Of a stretch of DNA of 64,000 bases, positions 36,531-48,600 are shown in pieces. The stretch is from contig OX485809.1 of the NCBI GenBank assembly GCA_950295325.1, positions 32,550,001 through 32,614,000 on the forward strand, written 5' to 3'. Within the stretch, counting starts at the first letter, position 1; the number at the start of each line of letters is the position of its first letter. Made by a program: the position numbers and the translations under genes. Under the pieces are notes generated by a model that saw nothing but the letters and a program-made list of their open reading frames with translations, was not told the origin of the DNA and ran no database searches. This DNA comes from Polytrichum commune (lineage: Eukaryota > Streptophyta > Polytrichopsida > Polytrichales > Polytrichaceae).

Positions 36531-37470
36531 TAGAAGAGTTAAGCAGGTTTGAAAACGTAGGTGAGTCCCATTAGCCTTGTTCGTGGTTGGGGTGAACCAA
36601 CCCAACCCGTACACTGGTTCCTTGGAGGCAAGGGTTTAGGCATCCAACAAGGAACGATTGTATGGGTTGGTTCACCCAAATGCCTTGTTCGGCTTCCAGG
36701 ACTTAAAAACCAATTTTTAGTTTCATTCCCTTGTTGGGAAGCCAACTTAGTTATCTACCCACCTACGTATTGACCTACGCTGCCACTCTAGAAGAGTTAA
36801 GCAAGCTTGAAAACATAGGTGAGCCCCATCAACCTTGTTCGGGGCTGGACGAACTAACCCAACCCGTACATTGGTTCCTTGGAGGCAAGGGTTTAGGCAT
36901 CCAACAAGGAACGAGTGTATGGGTTGGATCACCCAAATCCCTTGTTCGGCTTCCAGGACTTTAAAACCAATTTCATTTTTCATTACCTTGTTGGGAAGCC
37001 AACTTAGTTAGTTCATCCAACCCCGAACAAGGCTGATGGGGCTCACCTATGTTTTCAAGCTTGCTTTACTCTTCTAGAGTGGCAGCGTAGGTCAATACGT
37101 AGGTGGGTAGATAACTAAGTTGGCTTCCCAACAAGGGAATGCAAAATGAAATTGGTTTTTAAGTCCCGGAAGCCGAACAAGGCATTTGGGTGAACTAACC
37201 CATACACTCGTTCCTTGTTGGATGCCTAAACCCTTGCCTCCAAGGAACCAGTGTACAGGTTGGGTTGGTTCGCCCCGGCTGGATGAACTAGCCCAACCCG
37301 TACACTGGTTCCTTGGAGGCCAAGGGTTTAGGCATCCAACAAGGAACGAGTGTATGGGTTGGATCACCCAAATCCCTTGTTCGGCTTCCGGGACTTTAAA
37401 ACCAAAGTCATTTTGCATTCCCTTGTTGGGAAGCCAACTTAGTTATCTACCCACCTACGTATTGACCTAA
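36531..37470. repeat. Four-copy repeat cluster forming arms of about 270 bp
   Basis: One unit occurs in direct orientation at about 36531-36785, 36786-37005 and 37275-37465 and inverted at about 37006-37275. Hence 36590-36861 pairs with 37006-37275 at high identity across a spacer of about 145 bp. Landmarks are 'ccttgttcggggctgg', 'ccgtacactggttccttgg', 'gtttaggcatccaacaagga' and 'ttgggaagccaacttagtta'. Each unit also has a small internal inverted pair ('cccgtacactggttcctt' / 'aaggaacgagtgtatggg'). Open frames of 65-108 codons on both strands are shadows of it. Confidence 0.85.
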
Positions 37471-37560
37471 CTAAATAGGCGTAGTGGGGCCCAGCCAGGC
37501 AAATAGAGAGAGGGGGGGAGGGAGAGAGAGAGATCTGTAAAGTCGCCCTGACGAAGGCTC

Positions 37561-38200
37561 TGCTGCGCTTTGGCTGTGGCTGTCTGCTGCTGCTGCTTCT
37601 GCTTCTTCTCCGCCCTCTTCTCCTCCCCCTCCTCTAACTTAACCAAACTTCTTCTTCCTTCTTCTCTCTTCCTCCATCCCCCGCTCGCTCGCTCGCTCGC
37701 TGGCTGTGTCTTGTTCCCCCATTCATTCGTGCCTGGGCGATGCGATGGGGCGGTGGGGAGGGCGGGGGACCCAGGGTCGCAGCTGGGAGTGGGCTTCTCG
37801 CCTCAGGCGAAGGCAGCAGGTCGCATCATTCTAGCCTACTTACTTGAATGGACAGCGACATCTTCACCCTTTCTGACAGCGAAAGGAAGAAAGGGGGGTA
37901 GAGGTAGTGGTAGTAGTAGTAGCCCAGGGCGACACACAGGAAGAAGGAAGCAGACAACGCCTTCTTATGTATGTATGTATGTGTGATGATGATGATGATG
38001 ATGATGAGGCTATGAAGAAGCGAGCATCATCACAAGGAAAGGAAGGAGAAGAAGCAGAAGAAGAATTAGAAGAAGAAGAAGGAGAAGAAGATCATCATCA
38101 TCAACATCAGCAACATCATCAAGAAGAAGAAGGAGGAGGAGGAAACGGAAAGGAAAGGAAAAGAAGGTAGTGTTAGAGAGAGAGAGAGAAGGGAGGGTGG
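37561..38200. repeat. Microsatellite-rich gene-proximal stretch
   Basis: Successive low-complexity tracts: CTG/CTT runs, (GCTC)n near 37682, GGTAGT repeats near 37905, (TATG)n followed by (GAT)n at about 37966-38007, then GAA, CATCAT and GGA runs to 38170. Open frames here encode only simple-sequence peptides. Composition changes sharply from AT-rich intergenic to purine/pyrimidine-biased DNA, typical of a plant promoter or leader. Confidence 0.7.
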
Positions 38201-38292
38201 GTGGGTTAAGTTAGGGCTTGCCATTCTGCTGACGACGAGCTTGGGGGGTGTTTGATGTGACATTTCGCGCCAGGTGGGTCAGGGAAGGCCAC

Positions 38293-38299
38293 TATAAGA
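38293..38299 (+). promoter_or_regulatory. TATA-like box for the F-box gene
   Basis: TATAAGA in the context 'ccactataagactcg'. It lies just before the CT-rich leader and would place transcription start near 38325. Inferred from position and composition only. Confidence 0.35.
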
Positions 38300-38324
38300 C
38301 TCGTCCCGGGTCTTTGGCTAGCTT

Positions 38325-39816
38325 CAAACAAACGAATCAATCTGCAGCAAGCTCTCTCTCTTTGTCTTCCTGCATTTGGAGTGGAGAATTGGGAGTGAAT
38401 GTGAGGGGAGGAGTTGGGGGAAATTCTCTCCTCTCTCGCTCTCTGCATTCCTTTGGTTTGCTTTGGTTTGCTTTCCAGTGGAGGAGGGGAGAGGATCTGA
38501 GTCGAGGGGGAGGAGCAGGGGATAGATAGGTCTTTCAGAATAGAGCCCGCATCGAGATTGGGTTTTTTCCTTTCCCTTTCCTTCTTCCTCTCCTTCTGCA
38601 CCTCGCTCTTCCTTGCCATCTTTCTGTTCGTGGTCTGCTTGTGTCTGGGCCCATCCAGTGCATCTTTTTCTCCTCTCTACTGCTCCTTCTTCTGCAGCCT
38701 GCTTGTCTGTGCAGCCTCCTTCTTGAGCATTTTGGAGACGTCCAAGGGGGTGAACAGGACTGTGCTGGCTTGCCTCTTGGCCACCGGCTCCCTCGTCTAT
38801 CGTTTCACTTGAAAGGTTTTAGTTTTAGTTTCAACTTTAGCTTTGGTTTTGGGTTTGGTTTAGTTTGTGTGCTTTTGTGTTTCTGAGCTTTATCATAGCT
38901 CCTTCTGTCTACTCTGTAAGTAGAGAGGGAAGGTCCATCTGCTGTGGCATTTCCTTGGACAACTCCCTAACTCATCCGTTGGTACTTGTGTGTGGTTTCC
39001 TTTCTGTTTTGTTTTGTTGCATTTCTTTGAGATCTGCATTTCCAGCCACTCCTTAGGCTCGTTGTTTCTACTGTGCTTGTCACCAAGTTTGTCAATTTCA
39101 GTGATTAATGCACCATACATAACCTTGTTGTTGTCCATCTCTCCCGTCCTCTCCTCCCATTGTTGGCCTTAGGTCATTTGAGGGGGTCAATCACAGGGAT
39201 ATTAAACTGACCTTTCAGTTGATCCTGCTTACCTTAATTCCATCAGTCTGTGGAGCCTAAGTAGTCCTGATCAGAAATTCGGCTGCTGGTGCTGGCGAGC
39301 TCTGTTTGTCTGTCTGTCGTCTTTACTATTTGGGTGGCTGTGAGCTTTTATTCGAAGCTTTGCCACTCTGCGGCTTTGGCCTCCGCATTGGCACTCTCAT
39401 TTTTGCTGTTTCCGGTTTCGTAGGCTCTCGAAGCTCTGTTCGGCGTTGCTCTTGGTTTCAAAGTCTCAACCAGACTCCTCCTCCTCAACCGAGCAGCGAT
39501 TGGAATTCATCTTTCTCACATCCACTCAGGCTTTGGAGTTCAGGTTTCTCACTCAATTACACAAAAGTTTCTTCCTGGAACTCCCACACAATTTGCAGCT
39601 GCTGCGGGTTTATGCTGTTCTATGTGTTCCTGTTGGGGGCTGCCTTCCTCCTTCTCCAGCTAAAGAGCAACCGGGTTGGGTCTTCTTCTTCTATCTTTAT
39701 TACTCTGACCAGGTTGGAGTGAGAGAGAGACAGAAAGAGACACGTAATTACAACAAGCTGGTGGATCAATTGATCGATCTCCACCGATTTGTGGTGCATT
39801 CCAGAAACTTGCAGAG
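38325..39816 (+). other. Long 5' leader of the F-box gene, probably with an intron
   Basis: About 1.5 kb of pyrimidine-rich, repeat-free DNA with many upstream ATGs. A strong donor (CTCT|GTAAGTAG) lies at 38916-38917. Candidate acceptors lie at about 39045 (gcatttccag), 39423 (tttcgtag) and 39597 (aatttgcag), after T-rich stretches. One ATG frame (39446-39826) overlaps the main start codon. Others (for example 39612-39722) end before it. Splicing and/or upstream-frame control of translation is therefore likely, but which ATGs remain in the mRNA cannot be read from DNA alone. Confidence 0.5.
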
Positions 39817-41881
39817 ATGCCAATAGTGGCAGCAATTGCTCCTCAGGACCCCGACGCTCCCAAGAGGGTGTGTGATGATTTTTTCCTTGACCCCAAGATC
39901 TGGAACAAATTACCGGAGGAGCTTCTCGAGAGGGTGCTTCTCTACGTCCCTCTTCGCTGTCTGGCCCGCTGCCGCTCCGTCTGCAAGAAATGGAACAAAA
40001 TTGCAGTCGACGAGGCTTTCATCGCCCAAAGAGCCGAGCTTCAGCCCCAGAAGCCATGGATTGTGATGACTTCCACAAATAACGCCATGTTCGCTTACGA
40101 CTTAGGTGTGTGTTAGAAATCATCAACCTCTTCTGTTCTGTTTTGTTCCGTTGTGCACTGAAAGTCTTTTTGGTAGTTGGATCCATTTTACAGGAGAAGG
40201 AATGTGATCTGTTTGCATTGCAAGTCTTTTTTGGTATTTGGATCCGTTTTGCTTGCAGGAGGAATGAGTAAAATATCTTTAGGTTGGTTGAGCAATGTTT
40301 TGGTGGTTGGTCCTTCAGTTCTCAGCGTTGGTGAGTTTTCCATTGATTAATGAACTTGGAAGTTGTTTCTACCTATGTGATGCTATGTAAGTGCTTTAGG
40401 AACTTGTTAGCAATTACAAGGTAGGAACAACCAAGGAACTTTCATTATTATGAAGTGAAACTAGCCATCACATAAGGAGTTTCATGTCCCTGCCACTGCA
40501 TCTTGAAGTTGTTAGGTTGTTCCTACTTTTAGGCATCGGCTAGTCATTTCCCTGAGCCTCTACAATCCCAAGGCTGTCTCTAGCCATTGCTTAGTAATCT
40601 GATTACTGCGGTTGCTCATACCCTTGAAGGCAGAAGAGTAGGCATTCTAAATAATAGTGTGTTTTGCTATTTGGTTGCTTGTTTTTTTGTTTGTTTGTCT
40701 GGTTCCAATTTGGTGGCATCGCCCTTGTGTGTTTTGACATGCCTTTGTTTGTGTTCCTTGAGGCATAGGTCACTTATTATCTTGAGCCTCTACAACCCCA
40801 ATGCTATCTCTAGCCATTACTGGGTAATCTGAGTTAAAGGGTAGTTGCTCATACCTTGAAGGCAGAAGAGATAGGCATTCTAAACAGTAGTGTTTGTTTG
40901 TTTGTTTGTTTGGTTGGTTGGTTGGTACCAATTTGGTGGCATGGCTCTTGTGTGTGTGTGTGTTTGACATGCCTTTTGTTTGTGTTCCTTGATGCTTATG
41001 AAAAATATTTTGGTGGGTGTGCATTATCAGGTCTAGCCTCGTGGCGTAATGTGCCCATCCCATTCGATGCCTACAACCTACACGTTGTGGCTGCAGCGGG
41101 GGGTTTGCTCTGCTTCTCCAATGCGTGGTTCCAATGGCCAAGCATGTACGTGTGTAATCCCATGACTCAAAAATGGCGCCGGCTGCCCCCCATGAACACG
41201 TGGATGATCTCCACTGTGGGCATGGTTTACGACACCGCCAACCGCACCTTCAAGGTTCTTGTCTGCGGCCGCCTTGAAGACCACAGCATGATCACCGAGG
41301 TTTACGACTCGAATGACAACACCTGGGCCCTGGGTGGCAGCCCCTCCCCGACCCGCAAATACGGCGGAGACACATCGCTCTGGTGTGATGGTATTTTTTA
41401 CTGCCTCACCTTCCCGTTCTCCAAGCTCTGCCTTCTTGCTTATGACCTCCAGGAGGGGGTCTGGAACGAGCTTCCTGTGTCCATGCCCGCACCCATCATG
41501 TCACCCTCTTTGGTCGAATCCAATGGGAGGCTCCTGTTGATTGGAGGCCTGGAAGAGCAGGAAGCGTTTGCAATTCAGATCTGGGAGCTCAACTTCGACG
41601 CGAACGAGTGGATGGAACTTGAGAGGATGCCCGCACAGATGTGCAAAGATTTTGGGGCCAAAATGGTTCCCAGCAAACCGTTATCCTCCTTTGGCACTGG
41701 TGACCTAATTTTCTTCACTATACCTTCCAGCCGTGACTACAAGCCGGCACTCATGTACGACCTCACCAACCGCAAGTGGGATTGGTGGCCCAGCTCTGCT
41801 TTCCCACCTGAGCTTCCTGCAGTTAACATTGGCCAGTCCTCTGGCATGAGCTTCCAGCCTTGCCTTACTGCTTATTGCTGA
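39817..41881 (+). CDS. F-box/kelch-repeat protein (UFO/HWS/LCR-like superfamily)
   Basis: Two exons, 39817-40105 and 41031-41881, joined by a phase-1 GT-AG intron (TTAG|GTGTGT ... TTATCAG|GT). The protein is 379 aa, compared with about 410-470 in Arabidopsis relatives. The start is the first ATG after an in-frame TAA at 39745-39747. Residues 28-68 form an F-box (IWNKLPEELLERVLLYVPL, then CRSVCKKWNKI), the surface that binds SKP1 in SCF ubiquitin ligases. The rest resembles a kelch-type propeller: GGLLCF at 120-125, then CNPMTQKWRRLPP, GRLLLIGGLEEQ and a YDLTNRKWDWWP blade near the C-terminus. It likely selects a substrate for ubiquitination, and the substrate is unknown. The 'ERMP' stretch after GRLLLIGG also occurs in the UFO/HWS/LCR/At5g15710 group. 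I cannot assign an orthologue, and no miR394-like site typical of LCR was found. Confidence 0.9.
40531..40998 (+). repeat. Tandem duplication (230 bp) inside the F-box intron
   Basis: 'aggcat' followed by 'gagcctctacaa.ccca' occurs at 40531/40554 and again at 40761/40784, a period of 230 bp. Both units run on through 'cttgaaggcagaagag', a TTTG-rich tract, 'ccaatttggtggcat' and 'gttccttga'. A smaller tandem pair of about 62 bp ('caagtctttt.tggta.ttggatcc') lies at about 40160-40255. Both lie in the only coding-region intron. Confidence 0.8.
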
Positions 41882-42715
41882 AGGAATTCTTTTTATTTTC
41901 TTTCGCCATTGCCATCATCAATTTTTGCGGACAACTTTCGCGGACGGACTTTTGCGGATAAGTTTTGCAGAGTTCTTCCTCCCCAGCAACGTGGAGCAAG
42001 GGAGTATTTCTTTTTTTGTGGAGGACTGACCATCAGCAAGCAGCAGAGGCAGAGGCAGAGAGACTTGATGACTTGAAGATACAATATGACCCAATGTGGA
42101 GACAGTAAAGAGATGATGATATCATGCCTAGCGATTTCCATCCAGTCTACAGGACTGTGCTAGAACAAACGCCTGTTCTTGATTCTCTATACCATAGTTG
42201 CCAAACAACAGGGTTTTTGTGTATATTTTTGAAAATTGCATACATGAACCTAGCTAGTGAGCTAGGCGAGAGTGATACCTCATTGTTTCAATGACCAATT
42301 ATGGGTTGATATAATTTCTGACTTTAGTTTTTGATGTGGTCATACACAATGTGTCAAGTTGTTGTTTCCTCACGCTCCAACCAACCTACTGGTTGGAAGT
42401 TGGGAATACCTTGTAAATGCTGGCATTTTCCTGGGTGTTGGTTTCAAACCAGCAAGAGTTTTTCGTTGCATATAGTCAGTCAGTTTGTGTTCAAAGAAGT
42501 TCTAAAGTTTTATCAGGCATAGTATTGAAACGTTTGGACTCCTCAGTCACCTTGTGGAGTTACTAAACTTTAGAGCAGAATGTGAGTAGAAGCTCTTTGC
42601 CTTGTCTAAGTTGAGTAAAGCACTTAGTTTGTGTCAGGATCAGTTCGACAAAGTGTCTACACAGTAGTTGCTGGTGCTGTTTATGAAATAAATAAAAATG
42701 TGTGTACTGTACGTT
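41882..42715 (+). terminator. F-box gene 3' UTR and polyadenylation signals
   Basis: Repeat-free sequence follows the stop codon. Overlapping AATAAA signals at 42687-42692 and 42691-42696 are the best polyadenylation candidates. Earlier weak sites cannot be excluded. No coding frame of note. Confidence 0.45.
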
Positions 42716-43829
42716 GTGAGTAGAATGTGGATCGCCAAGTTGTAAGGTATGTGGGCTTTATGTGATCACTACTCTGAATCAGTTTGAGTGGTCTATGGCA
42801 AGGCTTGTACGTAATTAACAGACACCAAAAAGATATCTGCTACAGTAAGATTGGACTATGCTTAAAATATCTATCAAGCATTCTAGGTTCAATAGTGAAC
42901 AAAATTGACAGGGCACATGTGATCGGTTCAAGAGAAAGTGAATCTTCACGGTGGACTCTTTATGTGGGTGAGACAATTCCAAACCCAATCCAACAAGCTA
43001 GAAATGTATGTGGAGTTGGAAGTGCCCATAATAGGTTGCATAACTTATCAGTTTGCTTAGTGTTGTCTGGCATGTGTAGCCGTTTCTTACAAACTGTACA
43101 AGCATATTCAATAGCAAATTTTGAAAAACATGTGTTTCTCCTTCGTGCAACAAGAGGTTCCATTTCTTTAGAATGCTTTTCGTACATACCGTGACTCTCA
43201 CATGTTGTTCACGTTGAAGTATTCATCTGACTCACTTATATTCTCAAAATGGGACTATGATGAGCTTCTTGTATACTGTGACTCTCATCAATGTTGTAAA
43301 GAGCATAATATGTGGCTCACACTAATTTCAACATCTCAATATTCTCCAAAATGACGCTTGATGAAATTTCATAGCTTTGAAATATTCTTCAGCAGGAGAT
43401 ACAGCACTTTAGGTGACTCATGTGATGATTGGATTATGTTTCTTAAAAGTTTGGGACGAAGAGTGTCGAAATTATAGCAAGAAGTTACCTACACACTTAA
43501 GTTGTCACTTTACTTATGTGAATGCTCATTGTCACTTTTTGTGTAAATATTGTCATGGACAAAGAGTCAGTCAACTCCTTCTGAATGTGGTAAAATTTTT
43601 CTTTAGGAATTCATCCATAACTTATAATACTGTATGATGCTCATAAATAGTATATTGAACTAATATTAATAGTAATAATAATGTCCCAATTATTATCCTC
43701 TTGATTAATCATCCTCCAATAGCAAACTACTGATACGATGTATAATCATGTATAATATATACATAATTGATGCACACTACATATACATATAGTAATCAAG
43801 CAATCACTATATATGACATTTTATTTTCA
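42716..43829. other. Intergenic, no gene
   Basis: A 136-codon frame (42784-43194, +) has no recognisable domain and overlaps - strand frames. AT-rich, with short TAATAATAA runs near 43665. Confidence 0.45.
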
Positions 43830-44165
43830 CACTACACTCTTTATGGTATTTAATGTCACATGGTGTTCATGCACTTACCCTATTATGAGGTCTATGATTA
43901 GCTTACGCTAATGGTCAATAAGTTCATAGTAATGTGACCACATGACATTTGACAATAGTATGCTGAATAGAATATATTGGCATATGCTCAATAATATTAT
44001 GAGGCTAATGAGGTTACACTAGTATCAATAGTTCGACCATCAGTGTAAACACACGACACTTGGTATTAGTACACTCAACAATATCTTCCTCTAGCATACT
44101 AAAACTTAAAACTATCATCTCAAGTACTCTATTGCACTATGCTTAAGATCTTATAGTGGAAAAAA
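43830..44165 (+). repeat. Dispersed repeat family F, copy 3
   Basis: 'cttaccctattatgaggtct', 'acacgacacttggtattagt', 'atcttcctctagcatactaa' and 'aactatcatctcaagtact' follow the order of 24300-24780. Decayed and non-coding. Confidence 0.5.
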
Positions 44166-44254
44166 GTTCACTTTAGAAATTACTTACATTGGCAAATAGT
44201 GTCATGTCAACAATTAATGGACATGAGGTTTCTACATTAGGCCTCCACATACAT

Positions 44255-44490
44255 AGAGAGGGAATTCTCTTGTGCAAGTGACCTCTCATTCATCCAACAT
44301 ACAACAAAATAGTATGCAGCCTGGAGGTTACAATTTTTAGTTGGTTTGACACCGGAATTAGCTTTAAAGAGGCCGAATTAGTTCACTTGAAGTCATTTGA
44401 GATGAATCGGCAACAAACCTATAAGGGGGTCAAGTATTTATGTTGGATGGATGAGAGGTCCGCTTGTATACAATAATTCCCTCTCTCCCA
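44255..44490. mobile_element. MITE family H, copy 3
   Basis: Best-preserved copy: 'agagagggaattctcttgtg' at the left, 'acaataattccctctctcc' at the right, arms of about 45 bp ('acctctcattcatccaaca' against 'tgttggatggatgagaggt'), interior 'gaattagctttaaagaggc'. No open frame. Confidence 0.7.
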
Positions 44491-45369
44491 GGTAAATAGT
44501 GTGTGTGACATTGAAAACCATGAAAGGTGTACGTAGTCTTCAATCCAATTCATCTCATTTACCACTGCTTGTTCTTTATGATCCTACCTGTGATCAACAA
44601 GCTATGCTAATGAGCTTTACTTTGATCAACTTTAGAGAGTATATCTTAGAATTAGACTCCTCAGATGTTCAAAACGCTGATAGATCACTTAAGTAAATAC
44701 CAGACAGTGATATTAACTCACTTGTCCAAGTTGGATTTGGCATATTGAAACCTCATGCATTTATTGAATGATTTAAACAATATCTGGGAATAAGTCCAGC
44801 AATTTACATGACATATGTGATACATTAGTGATACATTATACTACGTATGTGATACGTAGGGAACAAAAATCAAAATAAAACAAAATAAGGAGGAATCCTT
44901 AACTCTTACAATCCTTTGGCAAGGCTGCATTTCCTAGCACAGTTTTCATGATCTCTCATTTGTGAATACAGTACTATGCACACAATACTTTCTCATTCAT
45001 GTCCATGTGCAGTGTAACTTATTGATAGGAGTGATTCTCTTCCAAAAAATGTCAATCCCCAATTCAAGTGCGCTGTGCTCTAGCGTTTCACAACTTTTGC
45101 TGAATGAAATGATAGATCTTTTGCAAAAGATGGCAAACAAAGTCGCAAAGCCAAGGGAACTCTTCCTTTATTTCAGAAAGCTTTGAAAGCCAAGAGCAAG
45201 AAAAGTCTCTTAAGTGCTTTTGAGCATTCAGTGCAGGCGATGAATTTTTGAGGCACTGGAGTATCTAGATCAACCACAAATGTACATCATAATGAAATTC
45301 CAGATCAAAGACTTCTAGTTAGCCAAAAGACCGGTTTACCCAAAAACAAACATCTGCCCCATCTTCCAT
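44491..45369. other. Intergenic, no supported gene
   Basis: Frames of 65-74 codons at 44499-44696 and 44962-45186 (+) lack recognisable domains. This is the gap between the converging 3' ends of the two main genes. Confidence 0.4.
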
Positions 45370-45681
45370 ACACCAGATTTGAGGACTTTATTGAAACATA
45401 GGGTCACCACAACCGCCAAGCTGCAAGCGCCTATCAAGATTAAGGGCCAAGATTGAGCAAGAAACTAAGAAAAGTACCATTTATGCTGACAACTTTACCA
45501 TTTTATCTAAGACTCTATATATCTATCTTTGGTCATCTGTAATTGACTGAAACAGAATCAAGGATAAACAAGAATTTTTATGGGAAAGGGGATTCACATC
45601 TCATTTTCTGACATTAACTTAACCAACCTCAACTAACTCATAACTAAATATCTCAATCCAGTTCCTTAGGCATTGATTTGC
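45370..45681 (-). terminator. ABCC gene 3' UTR and polyadenylation signal
   Basis: On the - strand AATAAA occurs at 45393-45388 (tttcAATAAAgtcc), about 290 nt after the stop codon, in repeat-free sequence. This gives a compact 3' UTR. Confidence 0.55.
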
Positions 45682-48600
45682 TTAAAGTGTTGGGCTTCCA
45701 GTCAGTGACACTTGGGTCCAATCCAAGGGGGACTCATCTCGGTCTGAAGCTACCCGAGCTCTCACATGCCTTCCCATCACTGCAAACCCATCAAGAACAC
45801 GGACCAAGGCAGACCACCATCGCTCTTCTGTGACTTGCCTTTCTAACAAGGCCTCCCGGATGCTTGCATCGTGCTGACCAGTTAGGACCTGGTAACAAGA
45901 GCATTGAGTTAGCATCCTATTTTCAGCAGAAAGGAAAAAAGAAAAGAAAAAAGGAAGACAGATGACTCCAATGTTGTCACCGGCATATATTATGGTGTTG
46001 CTTCATCTTCAATTCGTTTAAGTCTGAATGGGATCCCAAAATGGGCATTACAAGAATTAGAGACCCCCTGAAGCCTATATTCCTTCTGTTCAAAGGGTGA
46101 ACACCTTGGACAGGTGCACCTCTGCCCCCAAGGGCAAGCCCCTAAATTCCCACGCTGTTGATTTCTGATATAGGTTGAGAATATTCGGTTCACCTAGATA
46201 CCCCCCCTATAATAGGGTGGACCATATGTGCTAGGGTGCACTGGAAATTAAGTGTTAAAAAGGTCACTCATTTGAGTACTATTTGAGCCTTAGGCGGCTT
46301 AAATGTGGAGTTCCCATGGTCATTTGGTTTAAGCCACCCTTTTGATTTGTAACACTTTTATTTACTATGCATTGCAAAGCACAAAATACTATTTGGGCTC
46401 GTGCCATCCAGGCCCATTGCACCTGTGGATATATATTAATATCCCAGGCCGTCCATTAATTATGCCACCATTGACAGCTGACCATTTTGAGACTTTGGTG
46501 CAGCAGTTGTGTCAAGGCCCATGCACCCTTACTGTTTCAAAGTTCCAGAATGTAACAGGTATAGTACCCACCACAAGGAACTGTTTTCTATTTGCTTAAG
46601 GTTCACAAATTCAGAATTACAACATATTGTTACTTATCTTGTACCTGATGCAAAGTCTGGGTGGCATCCCGTGTCTGTTCCAAAATTGTGTCTGGTCCAT
46701 TGTACTCGCAAATGGCACTCAAGTCATTGTGAGAGCTAGTCAGACTCATAGCCAAAGCCCACTGGGCAGCCCTCGCCCATCGTGAGGTAGCCTCCCACTT
46801 TGCCTTTTCAGCATTTGCATCCCTTTCAATCTCCGCATTCACATCTATATCTCCCATTGCTATTCTTTGGAGGTACCTTGCATTAGCAAGTCCAGTGCTC
46901 CGGACCATACCTGATGCAATAAAACCTTATTAAGTAGCAAACAAAAGATATGAATCATATGAACATCAAAAGTATCCAGATGGTTTCCTAAGATTATAAC
47001 GTCACTTCTGCTAGACCTCCAGATTCCAGAAGTATGTCGTGAGAAACCACACTGTTATGAAGGACACCATCGATGTATTGGACTATACCCTCACTTGCCC
47101 AAAACCTGGAACTGAATACTTACAAAACTAATGGTAATGTACCTGCAAACATGCTGTTTTCCTTCGTTATAAGCCTCTGTGGTGTGTCCATTTCTACCAC
47201 TCGTCCCGCATCAAGAACCATGATGCGATCACTGTCGATAATGGTATTTAATCGATGGGCAATAATAAGCATAGTACATGACTTGAATTCTTCACGAATA
47301 GTCTTCTGAATGAGAGCGTCAGTTCCAACATCCACAGCAGCAGTAGCTTCGTCAAGAACCAAAATCTTCGACCTTCGAAGAAGTGCTCGTGCCAGACTTA
47401 GAAGCTGCCTCTGCCCAACACTGAAATTCTCTCCACCTTCTGAGACCTCTGCTGCAAGCCCAAGTGCATTTCTTCGCACAACATCCTTCAAATGAGCTCT
47501 CTCAAGAGACTCCCATAGATCTGCGTCTGTGTGTTCACTAAAGGGATCCAAATTGAATCGTATTGTTCCAGAAAAGAGTACTGGAGTCTGTGGAATAATT
47601 CCCAGGCTCTTCCGCAAATCAGCAAGGCCCAAGCTATGAATATCCACACCATCAATAAAGATCTGACCACTTTCAGCCTCAACAACACGGAAGAGGGTAT
47701 TGAACATACTTGACTTTCCAGCTCCGGTTCTTCCCACAACACCCACTTTCTCCATGGGTTGAATCTCAACCGATACACCATGTAAAACAGGGGGCAAGTT
47801 AGGCCGATACCTCATAACAACATTCTTAAACTCAACTTTCCCAGCAGCAGGCCACCCAGGGGGTGGTCGGTGACCTTCAATCACTAGTGGGGCTTCCTGC
47901 TCAACATCAATGTAATTCCCAACTCTTTCAACTGCATTGAAGCTGTTCTCTGCAAGACTTGCCAATCTAAGAACAGCTGTCATAAGATTTGTGATGTTCA
48001 GAGCGTAGGAAAGAAGAAGACCCATTTGAGGGGCAAATGCAGCAGGATCACTAGCCCTTGCATTTCCAAAGACTGCCATAGTGCCCGTCAACCATATCAT
48101 CAGACCGCCAAGAAACTCCAGCCTCACACCTAACCAACGGTTTGAGCTCATTGTGACAACAGTGAACCTGGCATTCGTGTCCATAGCCTGCCCATTCATC
48201 CTTGCCATGCGATCATACGCTTTGTATGCCCTGATAGTCGCCAATCCATTCAAGGCTTCTCCAAATTGGGCATAGACAGGTGAGCGGGTGATTGAGTCCA
48301 TCCGCTTCACCTCTCGCGCTGTAGCTTGAAAATATAGATATGAGGAGTAGAAAGCCAAAAGCAATGGTAGTACTGTCCACAGCGAGACCATGTTCACGTA
48401 TCCAATAAGGAAAAATGTGGAGATCAGGGAGAACCATGAAGTCAGAAACATATTTGTGTACATAGCAACATTACGGTCAATGTCTCCTGTGTCTTTTGCA
48501 AATCTGTTGATTATCCGACCAACAGGATTTGAATGGAAGAATGACATCGGGGCCCTAAGTATGGCGCCCAACATGCCATTGTGTAGACATTGTGCAGCAG

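Noticed and set aside
36531-37470. Several frames of 65-108 codons with a shared peptide (VHWFLGGKGLGIQQGT)
   Set aside because: The shared peptide comes from DNA-level repeat copies read on both strands. There is no splice or domain support.
37570-38170. Frames of 87-138 codons with poly-Ser or poly-Glu/Asp/His tracts
   Set aside because: They translate microsatellites in the gene-proximal region, with no domain.
41500-41700. miR394 target site, as in LCR-type F-box genes
   Set aside because: I looked through exon 2 for a match to the miR394 complement and found none, so the gene is not called LCR.
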